Source: CAWKDC01 sp044445605 (GTDB lineage: Bacteria > Pseudomonadota > Gammaproteobacteria > JABCZS01). From it: a stretch of 64,000 bases of DNA. A program made the position numbers and the translations under genes. The DNA lies in assembly GCA_044445605.1 (NCBI GenBank), contig JBIOEA010000010.1, positions 1-64,000 on the forward strand, in the 5' to 3' direction. Under the pieces are notes generated by a model. That model was given only the letters and a program-made list of their open reading frames with translations, ran no database searches and was not told where the DNA came from. This document shows positions 35,795 to 44,496 of the stretch, piece by piece (position 1 is the first letter of the stretch; each line of letters opens with the position of its first letter).

Positions 35795-35828
35795 CAGAAA
35801 AGGCGCACAGCCAAAAACTGTACGCCCT
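35795..35828 (-). terminator. Rho-independent terminator of the porin gene
   Basis: On the minus strand GGCGTACAG and CTGTGCGCC form a stem followed by TTTTCTGTT, 20 bp after the porin stop. Confidence 0.75.
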
Positions 35829-35848
35829 CCCCTGTCAAGCAGTCTTCT

Positions 35849-37072
35849 TTAGAAGTCGACTTGTGCACGAATACCCATACCCTTGATATGAGCGTCGTTC
35901 ACGCCTTCGGTTTCATACTCTGCATTGGCATACGTAAAGTTAGCTTGTAATTTTACGTTTTCAATGATGTACCAGTTAACGCCCAGTGCCCAATCTTTTT
36001 GGCTACCGCGTTTGTCATTGACATCATAACCTTCGTCAGGATTATCAGACAGGTCTGTCGATGCGTAACGTACAGCCAGTTCCCATGCGCCGTAATCATT
36101 GTTGATGTTTTCAACATTGCCGATCGTACCGTTGTACTTGTCGTAGCTGCGGGATTCACCCGTGATGACGTAAGCCAATTGTGCATACCAACCCGAAAAT
36201 GACAAGGAACTAACATCAGTTGCGCCCGTCCATTTGTTATAAATGTATTCGCCTTGCGCGGTGAATGGACCCCATACGTCGGCCAATTCAGCACCGAATA
36301 CGGTGACGTTGTTAACATCGCCTTCCGTGGGTGTAACCGTGCTCACAAATATGTTCGTACGATCGCTTTCGTTCGTTCTACCCAGCAAACCAGGTGTGGT
36401 AACCAATGCGTTCAATGTATCCGTTTCGGACACACCTTCGAAACGACCCGATGCACCAATGTGCAAAATGTCGCCTAAACCAAGCTTAGGACGTACAACA
36501 CCGCGTGCTGCAATGCCCCATTGATCGCTGTCGTTGCCGATATCAGCTGAGCGTGTGCGCACTTGTACGGTTTCTTCGGTGTAAATATCAGGAGAGTAAA
36601 ATGCACCCTGATAGCTAAACATGTCTTGGAATGCTAATCCGTCTGCGTACAAGCCGATGCCTTTGTGCGGCGTGAAGGCCGTGACAGGGGATGCATATTC
36701 CATGAAGGTTTCATAGGTGTAGGAAGACCAGTATTGGATGCTTTGTGGGACGTCAATATAACCCATCGCTAACCAGAAATAATCAAAACCATCGTAACCA
36801 ATCCATGATGCGTTCAGCAAGTTGTAACGCGCGTCATATCCTAATTGATAACTCCATTCTTTAGGCAAGTCACCTTTGATCCAGATGTCAGCACGACGAA
36901 CATCTCCACTCGAACGCACAACGCCTTCTTTGTCGCCTGAAAAATCAACATAATCAAATTGCAACAAACCGCCAACCACTGCGGTACCAATTGGCACAGC
37001 GGAAGAGGCTAACGCTATTCCCAGACCAGCTAAAGATACACCCAGCGTCCTAATATAAGATAATTTACGCAT
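35849..37072 (-). CDS. Outer-membrane porin, phosphate-selective porin O/P type
   Basis: A 407-residue beta-barrel protein. A signal peptide (about 1-30) is followed by amphipathic strands with alternating aromatic residues and a C-terminal Phe (RAQVDF), the barrel-assembly signal. The pattern LLQFDYVDFSGD, RRADIWIKGDLPKEWSYQLGYD and WYIIENVKLQANFTYANAEYE fits the porin P/O family. Substrate unknown. AGGAG sits 6 nt upstream of the ATG. Its own long leader and terminator suggest a highly expressed single gene. Confidence 0.87.
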   Translation of the reverse strand: MRKLSYIRTLGVSLAGLGIALASSAVPIGTAVVGGLLQFDYVDFSGDKEGVVRSSGDVRRADIWIKGDLPKEWSYQLGYDARYNLLNASWIGYDGFDYFWLAMGYIDVPQSIQYWSSYTYETFMEYASPVTAFTPHKGIGLYADGLAFQDMFSYQGAFYSPDIYTEETVQVRTRSADIGNDSDQWGIAARGVVRPKLGLGDILHIGASGRFEGVSETDTLNALVTTPGLLGRTNESDRTNIFVSTVTPTEGDVNNVTVFGAELADVWGPFTAQGEYIYNKWTGATDVSSLSFSGWYAQLAYVITGESRSYDKYNGTIGNVENINNDYGAWELAVRYASTDLSDNPDEGYDVNDKRGSQKDWALGVNWYIIENVKLQANFTYANAEYETEGVNDAHIKGMGIRAQVDF

Positions 37073-37224
37073 GTAACACTCCTAGTTTTATAAATCCTTC
37101 AGATTTTGAATTTCAGTTAACACACCGCTGAATATACGGCACTTTCTTTCAAACAGGACGTATCTTTACAGGTTTTTTTTTAAATTGCAATACATTGTTT
37201 TGATTTTTTAATTGAGGCAGGTCG

Positions 37225-37284
37225 AGGCAAATAATATTTGCTCTTTCAGATGTCGTGAAGAGGGCAAATGTTATTTGCCCTTAC
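37225..37284. repeat. Two tandem R1 palindromes
   Basis: AGGCAAATAATATTTGCTCT (37225-37244) and GGGCAAATGTTATTTGCCC plus TTAC (37262-37284) are two successive R1-type palindromes between rluB and the porin gene. They follow rluB's stop and could attenuate transcription. Confidence 0.8.
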
Positions 37285-37295
37285 AGGTAAAGAAG

Positions 37296-38027
37296 CTAGG
37301 GTTGCATCAACATTTCTTGCAACACTTTCATGTCTTCATCATTGAAGCGAACAAACTTACCTTTTCTTAAACGAGGCGGTAATACGAATGAACCGAAACG
37401 GACTCTGATCAAACGACTGACTGCAACACCTTGTGATTCCCATAAACGTCGAACTTCACGATTGCGTCCGCGATTCAATATCACGTGATACCAATGATTG
37501 CGGCCTTCTCCGCCTGCATCAAAGACCCGCGTGAATCGTGAAAAACCATCTTCCAACTCAACGCCCTCAGACAATGTTTGCAAAATCTCAGGGCTGACTT
37601 CACCATACACGCGCACCGCGTATTCACGTTCAATTTCAGAAGAAGGATGCATTAAACGATTCGCCAACTCACCATTGTTAGTGAACAATAATAAACCGGA
37701 GGTGTTAATATCCAAACGTCCTACCATGATCCAACGGCCCGTTTGTAATTTTGGCAATGCATCAAATACCGTTTCTCGCCCTTGTTCATCATGGCGTGTC
37801 GCCACTTGACCTTCGGGCTTGTGATACATGATGACTTCAGTGACATCGGCGCGTTCAATGCGAAATGGCTTGCCATTCACCGCGATTTTTTCATCACCTG
37901 TAATGCGCTGCCCAACATGCGCACGCTCGCGATTCACCGTGATCATCCCTGCTTCTATCATGCGTTCGATTTCACGGCGCGAAGCAAGACCTGCGTCTGC
38001 GAGGAATTTTTGGATTTTCTGACTCAT
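37296..38027 (-). CDS. rluB: 23S rRNA pseudouridine synthase RluB
   Basis: Modifies U2605 of 23S rRNA. The 243 residues include an N-terminal S4 domain (KIQKFLADAGLASRREIERMI) and the RsuA/RluB catalytic domain with VGRLDINTSGLLLFTNNG, which holds the catalytic Asp, and GRNREVRRLWESQGV. RluB rather than RluE/F is suggested by its place after scpB. Confidence 0.92.
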   Translation of the reverse strand: MSQKIQKFLADAGLASRREIERMIEAGMITVNRERAHVGQRITGDEKIAVNGKPFRIERADVTEVIMYHKPEGQVATRHDEQGRETVFDALPKLQTGRWIMVGRLDINTSGLLLFTNNGELANRLMHPSSEIEREYAVRVYGEVSPEILQTLSEGVELEDGFSRFTRVFDAGGEGRNHWYHVILNRGRNREVRRLWESQGVAVSRLIRVRFGSFVLPPRLRKGKFVRFNDEDMKVLQEMLMQP

Positions 38028-38085
38028 TATTACAACCTTTATAACTACGATAATTAGGGCTCATCACGACGCCCCCCTACGAAAA

Positions 38086-38160
38086 GGGCAAATGTTATTC
38101 ACCCCTACAAGAAAATCCCCCGCCTCGGAATACTCGGCTGCCCCCTTTACAAAGGGGGCC
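38086..38160. repeat. Composite R1-R2 repeat
   Basis: R1 (GGGCAAATGTTATTCACCCC TAC) is followed by AAGAAAATCCCCCGCCTCGG, AATACTCGGCTGCC and the hairpin CCCCCTTTACAAAGGGGG. The junction CCCCTACAAGAAAATCCCC is identical to the copy at 51142. It lies in the scpB-rluB gap within the operon. Confidence 0.9.
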
Positions 38161-38171
38161 TAAAACATAGG

Positions 38172-38786
38172 CTATATAACCTCTGCTTCACAGATTGCCA
38201 CGTCCTCTTCAGCGACCCGCAATGACTCATGCTCAAACTGCGCTGCTGCTTCATCCAGATTATGAATCTGCGATAAAGGCGGCAATGCTTCTAAATTTTC
38301 TAAATTGAAATACGATAAAAATGATTTTGTCGTAGCGAGCAACTCAGGTCTTCCCGGCACATCTTTATGCCCAACGACTCGAATCCACTCACGCTCTTGC
38401 AATGTCTTTAAAATATTCGGGTTCACTGCCACGCCACGAATGGATTCAATTTCACCGCGAGTAACCGGTTGACGGTACGCAATGATCGCCAATGTCTCTA
38501 AAAATGCGCGCGTATACCGCTGTGGCTTTTCTTCCCATAAGCGACTGACCCAGGGAGCATAGTCAGGACAAACCCTGAACACATAGCCATCTGCTAGGGC
38601 TAATAACCGCACGCCGCGTGTCGAATAGTGCTCCGTCAACGCTTCTAGCGCCGCTTTGATTTCTGACAGCGCAGGCACTTCTTCCGCATGTTCAAACACA
38701 GCCAATAACTGCGCCGGTGTCATCGGTTTTTCAGCAGCAAATAAAGTACCTTCAATAATGTGTTGGATCGTTTCTGCGTTTAACAT
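38172..38786 (-). CDS. scpB: Segregation and condensation protein ScpB
   Basis: Winged-helix partner of the SMC-ScpA complex in chromosome segregation. The 204 residues show YVFRVCPDYAPWVSRL, LETLAIIAYRQPVTRGEIESIRGV (the ScpB hallmark) and a following SILKTL-type stretch NPNILKTLQER. It overlaps scpA by 7 bp. Confidence 0.96.
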   Translation of the reverse strand: MLNAETIQHIIEGTLFAAEKPMTPAQLLAVFEHAEEVPALSEIKAALEALTEHYSTRGVRLLALADGYVFRVCPDYAPWVSRLWEEKPQRYTRAFLETLAIIAYRQPVTRGEIESIRGVAVNPNILKTLQEREWIRVVGHKDVPGRPELLATTKSFLSYFNLENLEALPPLSQIHNLDEAAAQFEHESLRVAEEDVAICEAEVI

Positions 38787-39583
38787 GCAATTGCCCTCAC
38801 ATGGATCGGCCCAAAGGGTTGCGACTGCACCAGTTCAATCATGGCTTCGCGCAACAGCTCAAGTAATGCTAGGAATGTCACAATCACCCCCAGACGTCCT
38901 GTGTCTGGCCGGAATAATTGTTCAAAAGGCGTGAAATCCGTCGCGTTCAATGCATCGAGTACAGATGCCATCGCTTCGCGCACGGTTAAGGTTTCAAACT
39001 GGATGTGGTGACTTTGCGTCACGTCCACACGCTTTAATACGTCGCTCAGGGCCAGTAACATTTCTTGCAACCCAACGGGCGGGTGCTGCTTCTGAACCGT
39101 GTACTCTGGCATGCTCGCTTTCGCGGGGAACGTATCCCGATCCAATCGCGGTAAATCATCTAAATCTTGTGCCGCCTGTTTGAATTGCTCATACATTTGT
39201 AAGCGACGTACCAATTCGGCACGTGGATCTTCTACTTCTTCTTCCGCTTCCTGGCTGCGTGGCAATAGCATCCGTGATTTGATCTCAGCCAGCATCGCGG
39301 CCATCACCAAATACTCACCCGCTAATTCTAACTGGAATGTCTTCATCACGTCGACGTACGCCAAGTATTGCGCCGTCACTTCCGCAATCGGAATATCTAA
39401 AATATCTAAGTTATGCTTACGAATAAGATACAGAAGAAAATCAAGCGGGCCTTCGAATGCTTCCAAGAATACTTCCAGCGCATCAGGCGGAATATAAAGG
39501 TCTTTCGGAATTTCGAAAAAAGTATGCCCTTTCACGCGAACATGAAATTCAGTAGTTGGGCTTAATTCAGTGGTATCCATCAT
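38780..39583 (-). CDS. scpA: Segregation and condensation protein ScpA
   Basis: Kleisin subunit of the bacterial condensin. The 267 residues show EAFEGPLDFLLYLIRKHNLD near the N-terminus and LVMAAMLAEIKSRMLLPR, both typical. It overlaps the trpS stop and the scpB start. The presence of ScpAB rather than MukBEF suits a lineage outside the enterobacteria. Confidence 0.96.
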   Translation of the reverse strand: MMDTTELSPTTEFHVRVKGHTFFEIPKDLYIPPDALEVFLEAFEGPLDFLLYLIRKHNLDILDIPIAEVTAQYLAYVDVMKTFQLELAGEYLVMAAMLAEIKSRMLLPRSQEAEEEVEDPRAELVRRLQMYEQFKQAAQDLDDLPRLDRDTFPAKASMPEYTVQKQHPPVGLQEMLLALSDVLKRVDVTQSHHIQFETLTVREAMASVLDALNATDFTPFEQLFRPDTGRLGVIVTFLALLELLREAMIELVQSQPFGPIHVRAIAC

Positions 39584-40800
39584 GATTCCAGTATAGCTGA
39601 GCTGTAGTGAAGTCCCATAGCAACATTCACTTCTTTTAATGTTTCTTGCGCAATGTTTCGTGCTGAGCGAGTTCCTTCACTTACAATTGCGTGCACAATA
39701 CCCGGCTCAGCTTCAAGTTCTGCACGGCGTGCTTGGATCGGAGCAAGTTCTTTATTGATAGCATCAATGATCGGGCGCTTGCATTCCAAGCAACCAATCC
39801 CTGCTGTCGTGCATCCCTTTTGCACCCACGCTTTGGTTTCTTCATTGGAATAAATTTCATGGAAAGACCAAACAGGACATTTTTCAGGCGTACCCGGATC
39901 GGTACGACGGACACGTGCAGGATCCGTCGGCATGGTTTTGATTTTTTGTTCCACTTCATCCGGCTTAGCCGTTAAAGGGATCGTATTGTGATAAGACTTC
40001 GACATTTTTTGGCCGTCTAAGCCTGGCATTTTCGACGCGGGAGTCAACAATACTTGTGGCTCAGGCAGAATGATCTTGCCAGTGCCTTCTAAATAACCCA
40101 ATAAACGTTCTTGATCCGCTTCATTCAAACCGGCGGCGGATTGCACGATCGCTTGGCCCTCAGCGAGCAATTCGAGATCGCCCTTTTCTTGGTACCCTTT
40201 GCAGGCTTCCATGTAGGCCTTCGCAGAACGTTTGCCTAATTTTTGAACTGCAACCTGAGCCTTTGCTTCAAAGTCTTTATCTTTGCCGTAAAGGTGATTG
40301 AATCGACGCGCCATTTCGCGGGCGAATTCGACGTGAGGCGCTTGGTCCTCGCCTACCGGAACGGCATTGGCCTTATAAATAAGTATGTCGGCAGCTTGTA
40401 ATAAAGGGTATCCCAGGAAACCGTAGGTCGATAAATCCTTGTCTTGTAATTTTTGTTGCTGGTCTTTGTAGGTCGGAACGCGCTCTAACCAAGAAAGCGG
40501 TGTGATCATCGATAATAATAAATGTAATACCGCATGTTCAGGAATGTGTGATTGAATCGCAATGTGTGCCTTTTTGGGATCGATACCGACAGAGAGCCAT
40601 GCCAAGACCATTTCTTTGACTTGCGTTTCTAAATCAAGGTGATTAGCGTAGTGTGTGGTGAGTGCGTGCCAGTCGGCCACAAAGAAGACACATTCATATT
40701 CGTTTTGGAGAGCCAGCCAGTTCTTCAAGACACCATGGTAATGCCCTAAATGCAACTCGCCCGTTGCCCGCATGCCCGATAGTACCCGTGCCTTTGCCAT
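39580..40800 (-). CDS. trpS: Tryptophanyl-tRNA synthetase
   Basis: Class I synthetase for tryptophan. The ATG at 40800 (MAKARVLSGMRATGELHLGH) is chosen, with GGGGG 7 nt upstream; the frame stays open 49 codons further only because it runs through repeat sequence. The 406 residues contain the HIGH-type LHLGHY (17-22), KMSKSY, and a cysteine-rich insert (CPVWSFHEI and GCTTAGIGCLECK) seen in the longer TrpRS forms. First gene of the trpS-scpA-scpB-rluB unit. Confidence 0.96.
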   Translation of the reverse strand: MAKARVLSGMRATGELHLGHYHGVLKNWLALQNEYECVFFVADWHALTTHYANHLDLETQVKEMVLAWLSVGIDPKKAHIAIQSHIPEHAVLHLLLSMITPLSWLERVPTYKDQQQKLQDKDLSTYGFLGYPLLQAADILIYKANAVPVGEDQAPHVEFAREMARRFNHLYGKDKDFEAKAQVAVQKLGKRSAKAYMEACKGYQEKGDLELLAEGQAIVQSAAGLNEADQERLLGYLEGTGKIILPEPQVLLTPASKMPGLDGQKMSKSYHNTIPLTAKPDEVEQKIKTMPTDPARVRRTDPGTPEKCPVWSFHEIYSNEETKAWVQKGCTTAGIGCLECKRPIIDAINKELAPIQARRAELEAEPGIVHAIVSEGTRSARNIAQETLKEVNVAMGLHYSSAILES

Positions 40801-40828
40801 TGTTTTGCCCCCATTTTGTCGCTTGGAG

Positions 40829-40837
40829 AGTATACCA
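40829..40837 (-). promoter_or_regulatory. Extended -10 promoter of trpS
   Basis: TGGTATACT on the minus strand, 28 bp before the trpS ATG. The same nine bases occur in the divergent yciB promoter. Confidence 0.55.
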
Positions 40838-40852
40838 TAAAGAATGACCCCC

Positions 40853-40920
40853 ACACCCCGCCTCGGATGGGCGAAAGATGTTTCGCCCCTACAGGCAGCG
40901 CCCTTAAAAGGGGGCCTAAG
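40853..40920. repeat. Nested repeat: R1 inside R2
   Basis: CCCCGCCTCGGAT (R2 start) is interrupted by R1 (GGGCGAAAGATGTTTCGCCC CTAC, 40869-40892), then R2 resumes as GGCAGCGCCCTTAAAAGGGG GCCTAAG. It separates the divergent trpS and yciB promoters. Confidence 0.88.
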
Positions 40921-40931
40921 AATTATATATA

Positions 40932-40940
40932 TGGTATACT
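40932..40940 (+). promoter_or_regulatory. Extended -10 promoter of yciB
   Basis: TGGTATACT, 29 bp before the yciB ATG; no clear -35 box. Confidence 0.55.
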
Positions 40941-40969
40941 TTTTCAAATTCTATTTAAGGGCCTCCCCC

Positions 40970-41509
40970 ATGAAAATGATCGCAGAGCTTTGTATTTTAT
41001 TGATATTTTTCATCGCCTACAAATTTCAAGGCATGTATGTCGCTATTGGCACAGCGATTGCCCTCTATACGGTCCAATTAGCCGTCCAATATATCCGCCA
41101 TAAGCCCATCACACGGCTCGAGATCATCACCTATGCATCCGTCATTTTACTGGGCGGCTCATCGATTTTCTTCCAAAATGAGCTCTTTTTCAAATGGAAG
41201 CCCTCGGTCATTTACGTCTTATTCGCCGCTGCCATTCTCCTCACCCGCTTTTGGACCAAGGCGCCCGCCATGCAGAAAGTGCTAGGCCATACCCTCGAAC
41301 TCCCCCTGAAAATCTGGTCTCAACTCGACTTCGCATGGTGCGGGTTCTTAATGACCCTGTCGATATTGAACATCATCATCGCTTATCAACTCAGCACCGA
41401 CATGTGGGTTTACTTTAAGATCTTTGGCACCATGACATTGCTCATCCTCTTCATGGTCATACAAGCATTATGGCTCTCACCCCATTTAAAAGAAGGAAGT
41501 CCTAAATGA
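40970..41509 (+). CDS. yciB: Inner-membrane septation protein YciB (IspZ)
   Basis: Membrane protein linked to septation and cell-envelope synthesis. The ATG at 40970 gives 179 residues, identical in length to the E. coli protein; the longer open frame upstream is repeat sequence. Five to six helices are visible; AIALYTVQLAVQYIRHKPI, FFQNELFFKWKPSVIYVLF and FWTKAPAMQKVLG are family features. Its end overlaps bolA by 4 bp. Confidence 0.93.
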   Translation: MKMIAELCILLIFFIAYKFQGMYVAIGTAIALYTVQLAVQYIRHKPITRLEIITYASVILLGGSSIFFQNELFFKWKPSVIYVLFAAAILLTRFWTKAPAMQKVLGHTLELPLKIWSQLDFAWCGFLMTLSILNIIIAYQLSTDMWVYFKIFGTMTLLILFMVIQALWLSPHLKEGSPK

Positions 41510-41769
41510 CAGCAAATGAATTACGCGATCTCATCTCAACACATGTAAAGATCACTGATATTGATGTCATTGACCAAAGCGCTGCGCATGCAGGACACAG
41601 CAGTAATAAAGGCGGTGGGTACTTTGATGTGCATGTTGTATCCCCTGATTTCCAAGGATTATCCCGCGTTGCACGTCATCAAAAGATCTATACATTAGTA
41701 TCCGGCAAAATTGGTGGCGAAATTCACGCGTTAAGCATCATTGCCTTAACCCCTGAAGAAGCTAAATAA
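41506..41769 (+). CDS. bolA: BolA family protein
   Basis: An 87-residue BolA/YrbA-like protein; BolA proteins partner with monothiol glutaredoxins in iron-sulfur and stress functions. The conserved HAGHSS-type loop is present as AAHAGHSSNKGGGYFDVHVVS, then RVARHQKIYTLV and a final EIHALSIIALTPEE, all typical. Cotranscribed with yciB. Confidence 0.94.
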   Translation: MTANELRDLISTHVKITDIDVIDQSAAHAGHSSNKGGGYFDVHVVSPDFQGLSRVARHQKIYTLVSGKIGGEIHALSIIALTPEEAK

Positions 41770-41787
41770 ATAAGTAAGGAGAATACA

Positions 41788-42159
41788 ATGCGAGCATTCC
41801 TGTTATGTCTATCACTGCTGTTTCCTGCCGCCGTCCTGGCCGTAGGCAATAACATTACCATAGGCCCCGCAGCACAAAATGCACTGGGGGTCGTCACCGG
41901 TGTTGCCGAGCTCGTGAGCGCCGTGCTGTACATTGCAGCTACCGTCATGTTCGTCAGCGCGATTCTGAAATTACGTATCCATCGACAAAATCCGCAACAG
42001 GTGCCGATCGCAACACCTATCACAGAATTCGTTCTCGCGGTGGTGTTAGGTGCGCTGCCTTACCTCACCGAAATGGCAACCCGCACCTTCACCCAACAAA
42101 CGCCCTCTGTGCTCGCGCCCCATATTCAAGCCCATCAGCAACAGAAACAGGCGAGATAG
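41788..42159 (+). CDS. IcmD/DotP-like protein (Dot/Icm type IVB secretion)
   Basis: A 123-residue exported membrane protein. A signal peptide (about 1-18, ending AVLA) and two hydrophobic segments (about 34-60 and 79-95) flank the conserved RIHRQNPQQVPIATPI (63-78). The pattern K-x2-H-x2-NP-x-Q-VPI-x-TPI is what I recall of IcmD (DotP), an inner-membrane part of the Legionella/Coxiella Dot/Icm system. No other dot/icm genes are in this window, so it may be an orphan or a paralogue. It follows bolA by 18 bp with TAAGGAG before the ATG. Confidence 0.65.
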   Translation: MRAFLLCLSLLFPAAVLAVGNNITIGPAAQNALGVVTGVAELVSAVLYIAATVMFVSAILKLRIHRQNPQQVPIATPITEFVLAVVLGALPYLTEMATRTFTQQTPSVLAPHIQAHQQQKQAR

Positions 42160-42162
42160 GCT

Positions 42163-44415
42163 TTATTTATTCAACTTAGCTGTCGTCTTATATCCATTAA
42201 TCGTCATCATTATCGCCACCAACTTGTCCTTTGGCGTTTGAGCCGAAGACGATGAAGAGAAAACTAACCCTGTATTACCAAAAAAGTTCCATGCAGGACG
42301 CATTTGTTGAGATGCGTGAAGCCTATCAACCTCACCCATCTTGTCCTTAATGGCTCTTGATGTTTGTTTTAGCAGATCGGGGATCTCCTCATCCAACTTC
42401 ATCATCATGCCGTTCAATTCTTTCAATTTATCAAAAGCAAATTTTTCATAATCACTTTTATCAGCAGCAAAGCCATAAAGAGCCATCGCTAATTGCATTG
42501 CCAATGCCTTTTCTGCGGACAACGAGACTTGAGCATTATTCCGTTGCATGTCTTCCATCAACCCCTTTATGTCACTTTTTGGCTTATAAATAAGGTCGTT
42601 TGAAGAAACGTTTTGCGACATACTCATTTGAGGTCTAAGAGCGTTCAGCGCTTGATGATTTTCATAAACTCGCCGACTCATTCCTTCATGTTTCTCAGGG
42701 TAATCCACTACAATAGCCGTGTACTTGAGCCCAATCACTACCGCAATCACCTGAGAGGTGTCCACGTTATACTTCGCTTTTACTGACGCATCATGGATCA
42801 ACTCATTTTCCATTTTTTGTAGCGACATGGCTCCTTTCAAGATCTCACGACAAGATTTTATGCAAATGACAAGCGGATCGCCCTTTAATTTGAGATCGTC
42901 TTCGATGGCCATCCAAACATAACGGAACGTTTCATCTTGCTCCGCGCCAAACCCCAAGCCACTTTCAATCACAGCAGCAATAGGCATGTTTGAAAGTTTT
43001 TGCCACTTATCGCCAGCGAGCAATTTCATGACATGTGTAAAACCAGGTTTTTTTGTTTCTAGCACATCCACTAAAAACTGAAATGTTGAGGCCAATGGTT
43101 CACCACGAACTTTAAGTGGATCATAGTGTTTTCGCAGATGTTCTTTGTTAGCTTCGAAGACCTCATCAATCGCATGTAACGCCTCGGAAACACTCAAGTA
43201 TTGATTTGCTTTATTGGCTATCCCAACGGTAACATCTCTATTTAAACGAGGGAAAGCCTCCCGAACACGGTACATAAAGGGACTCAACGCTCGCGAGGCA
43301 ATGAGATCCAACGAATTCCCCAATAACTTAAAGTCATCTGGAAGCTGCGCTTTTGTTTTTCCTACAATATCCTGAATCGTTAACTTCTCATTCTCACTGT
43401 ATCTGACCAGCGCCAATGCAAGGGTGCGCAGTTTAAGCATCTCATGCAAATCTGATGTGCTGATTTTTTCTGTAATGGCCATAAAGATGAGCTGCACTAT
43501 CTCTCTTCGCAAATCAGCATTCACCCATTCCTTTTTACGCTGACCTATCCTCAGCAAACATTCGAGCATTTCAAGTTGGTATAATTTTTTGAGCATGTTC
43601 GCAAGGCCACCTTCTTTCTGTCCTCGCACTTTACCCTCGTTCCCATTAACAGCTGAATCAACATTGGTGTATACCGTTGGGGCTAACCCCTCAAGCCTGT
43701 CTATATCATCAGCAGTCCTACATTGCTCAATGGACGTTAAGGTTGCCAATATCAGGGACATTCCTTCTGACACAGATGACAATCTGTCTACTTCAGGGAG
43801 GTTTTTAAATTCAGATTTCAACTTATCGCCCGCTTCATCGCAACCACCCGCACGTGCGCTGCCTGAGGAAGACAAACCTTTTGCAGATGCAATTTCACCG
43901 CCCACCCCTGCTTCTAACACAAGCATTAAGTGTGCTTTTTTGACCGATTCCCACGCTATCTCTTGGACTTGCGCAACGACTGCACTTGCCATTTCACCTT
44001 CACTGTTTGAGGCATACTGCTTAGCCAGTTCAATAATTTTCTTGCGTGCTTCCATATCATCTAACGCTCCCGGTATGAAAGCGCGCATAATCGAACGATT
44101 ATTTGGATCGATATCTTTAAGCCCAAAGGCGACTGTCTGCCAATAATTTTTAACAGCTGCCTTTACGGCTATTTCAATGCGTTGAACTTTTTCCGGCCCG
44201 TGTTCATCTGCGTTGACTTGTTTTTCTAAAAACTCCCCGTACGTGGTTTTTGCATATTCTTTTTGTAAAGGAAGATAGACTTGATCCATGACTGCCCGCA
44301 AGGAATACGCTAGCGCATCAATGCCTACAAGGCTTGGTCGTATTGATTCATAAGTAGCAGCAACCTCTGCCTTTTGCTTCCACTTATTATCCATCTCATC
44401 TAAAAACTTGCCCAT
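42163..44415 (-). CDS. Unknown 750-residue protein
   Basis: I recognise no family. The protein is mostly helical and hydrophilic, has no signal peptide or membrane segment, and has a short Ser/Gly/Ala-rich linker (about 204-216, LSSSGSARAGG). A second Ser run (SSSSSAQ) lies near a basic C-terminus. GAGG sits 8 nt before the ATG, and a good promoter precedes it. It is convergent with the icmD-like gene, 3 bp apart. A cytosolic or secreted role cannot be told; the isolation among conserved genes suggests a lineage-specific effector. Confidence 0.8.
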   Translation of the reverse strand: MGKFLDEMDNKWKQKAEVAATYESIRPSLVGIDALAYSLRAVMDQVYLPLQKEYAKTTYGEFLEKQVNADEHGPEKVQRIEIAVKAAVKNYWQTVAFGLKDIDPNNRSIMRAFIPGALDDMEARKKIIELAKQYASNSEGEMASAVVAQVQEIAWESVKKAHLMLVLEAGVGGEIASAKGLSSSGSARAGGCDEAGDKLKSEFKNLPEVDRLSSVSEGMSLILATLTSIEQCRTADDIDRLEGLAPTVYTNVDSAVNGNEGKVRGQKEGGLANMLKKLYQLEMLECLLRIGQRKKEWVNADLRREIVQLIFMAITEKISTSDLHEMLKLRTLALALVRYSENEKLTIQDIVGKTKAQLPDDFKLLGNSLDLIASRALSPFMYRVREAFPRLNRDVTVGIANKANQYLSVSEALHAIDEVFEANKEHLRKHYDPLKVRGEPLASTFQFLVDVLETKKPGFTHVMKLLAGDKWQKLSNMPIAAVIESGLGFGAEQDETFRYVWMAIEDDLKLKGDPLVICIKSCREILKGAMSLQKMENELIHDASVKAKYNVDTSQVIAVVIGLKYTAIVVDYPEKHEGMSRRVYENHQALNALRPQMSMSQNVSSNDLIYKPKSDIKGLMEDMQRNNAQVSLSAEKALAMQLAMALYGFAADKSDYEKFAFDKLKELNGMMMKLDEEIPDLLKQTSRAIKDKMGEVDRLHASQQMRPAWNFFGNTGLVFSSSSSAQTPKDKLVAIMMTINGYKTTAKLNK

Positions 44416-44449
44416 GTCATTAACCTCAAAAACTGACTACTTAAGGCCG

Positions 44450-44478
44450 ATAGTAGCAGTTATGAGGGTGACAAACAA
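44450..44478 (-). promoter_or_regulatory. Promoter of the 750-residue protein gene
   Basis: Minus strand TTGTTT (44473-44478) and TACTAT (44450-44455), 17-bp spacer, with TGC directly before the -10 box (extended -10). It is 35 bp before the ATG. Confidence 0.6.
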
Positions 44479-44496
44479 TAGGGCCTAGAGGGGACA

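Noticed and set aside
40801..40947. N-terminal extension of trpS (49 codons)
   Set aside because: It is the translation of the nested repeat; the ATG at 40800 has a good ribosome site and gives the normal length.
40844..40969. N-terminal extension of yciB (42 codons)
   Set aside because: Same repeat read on the other strand, and it covers the yciB promoter; the ATG at 40970 gives exactly 179 residues.
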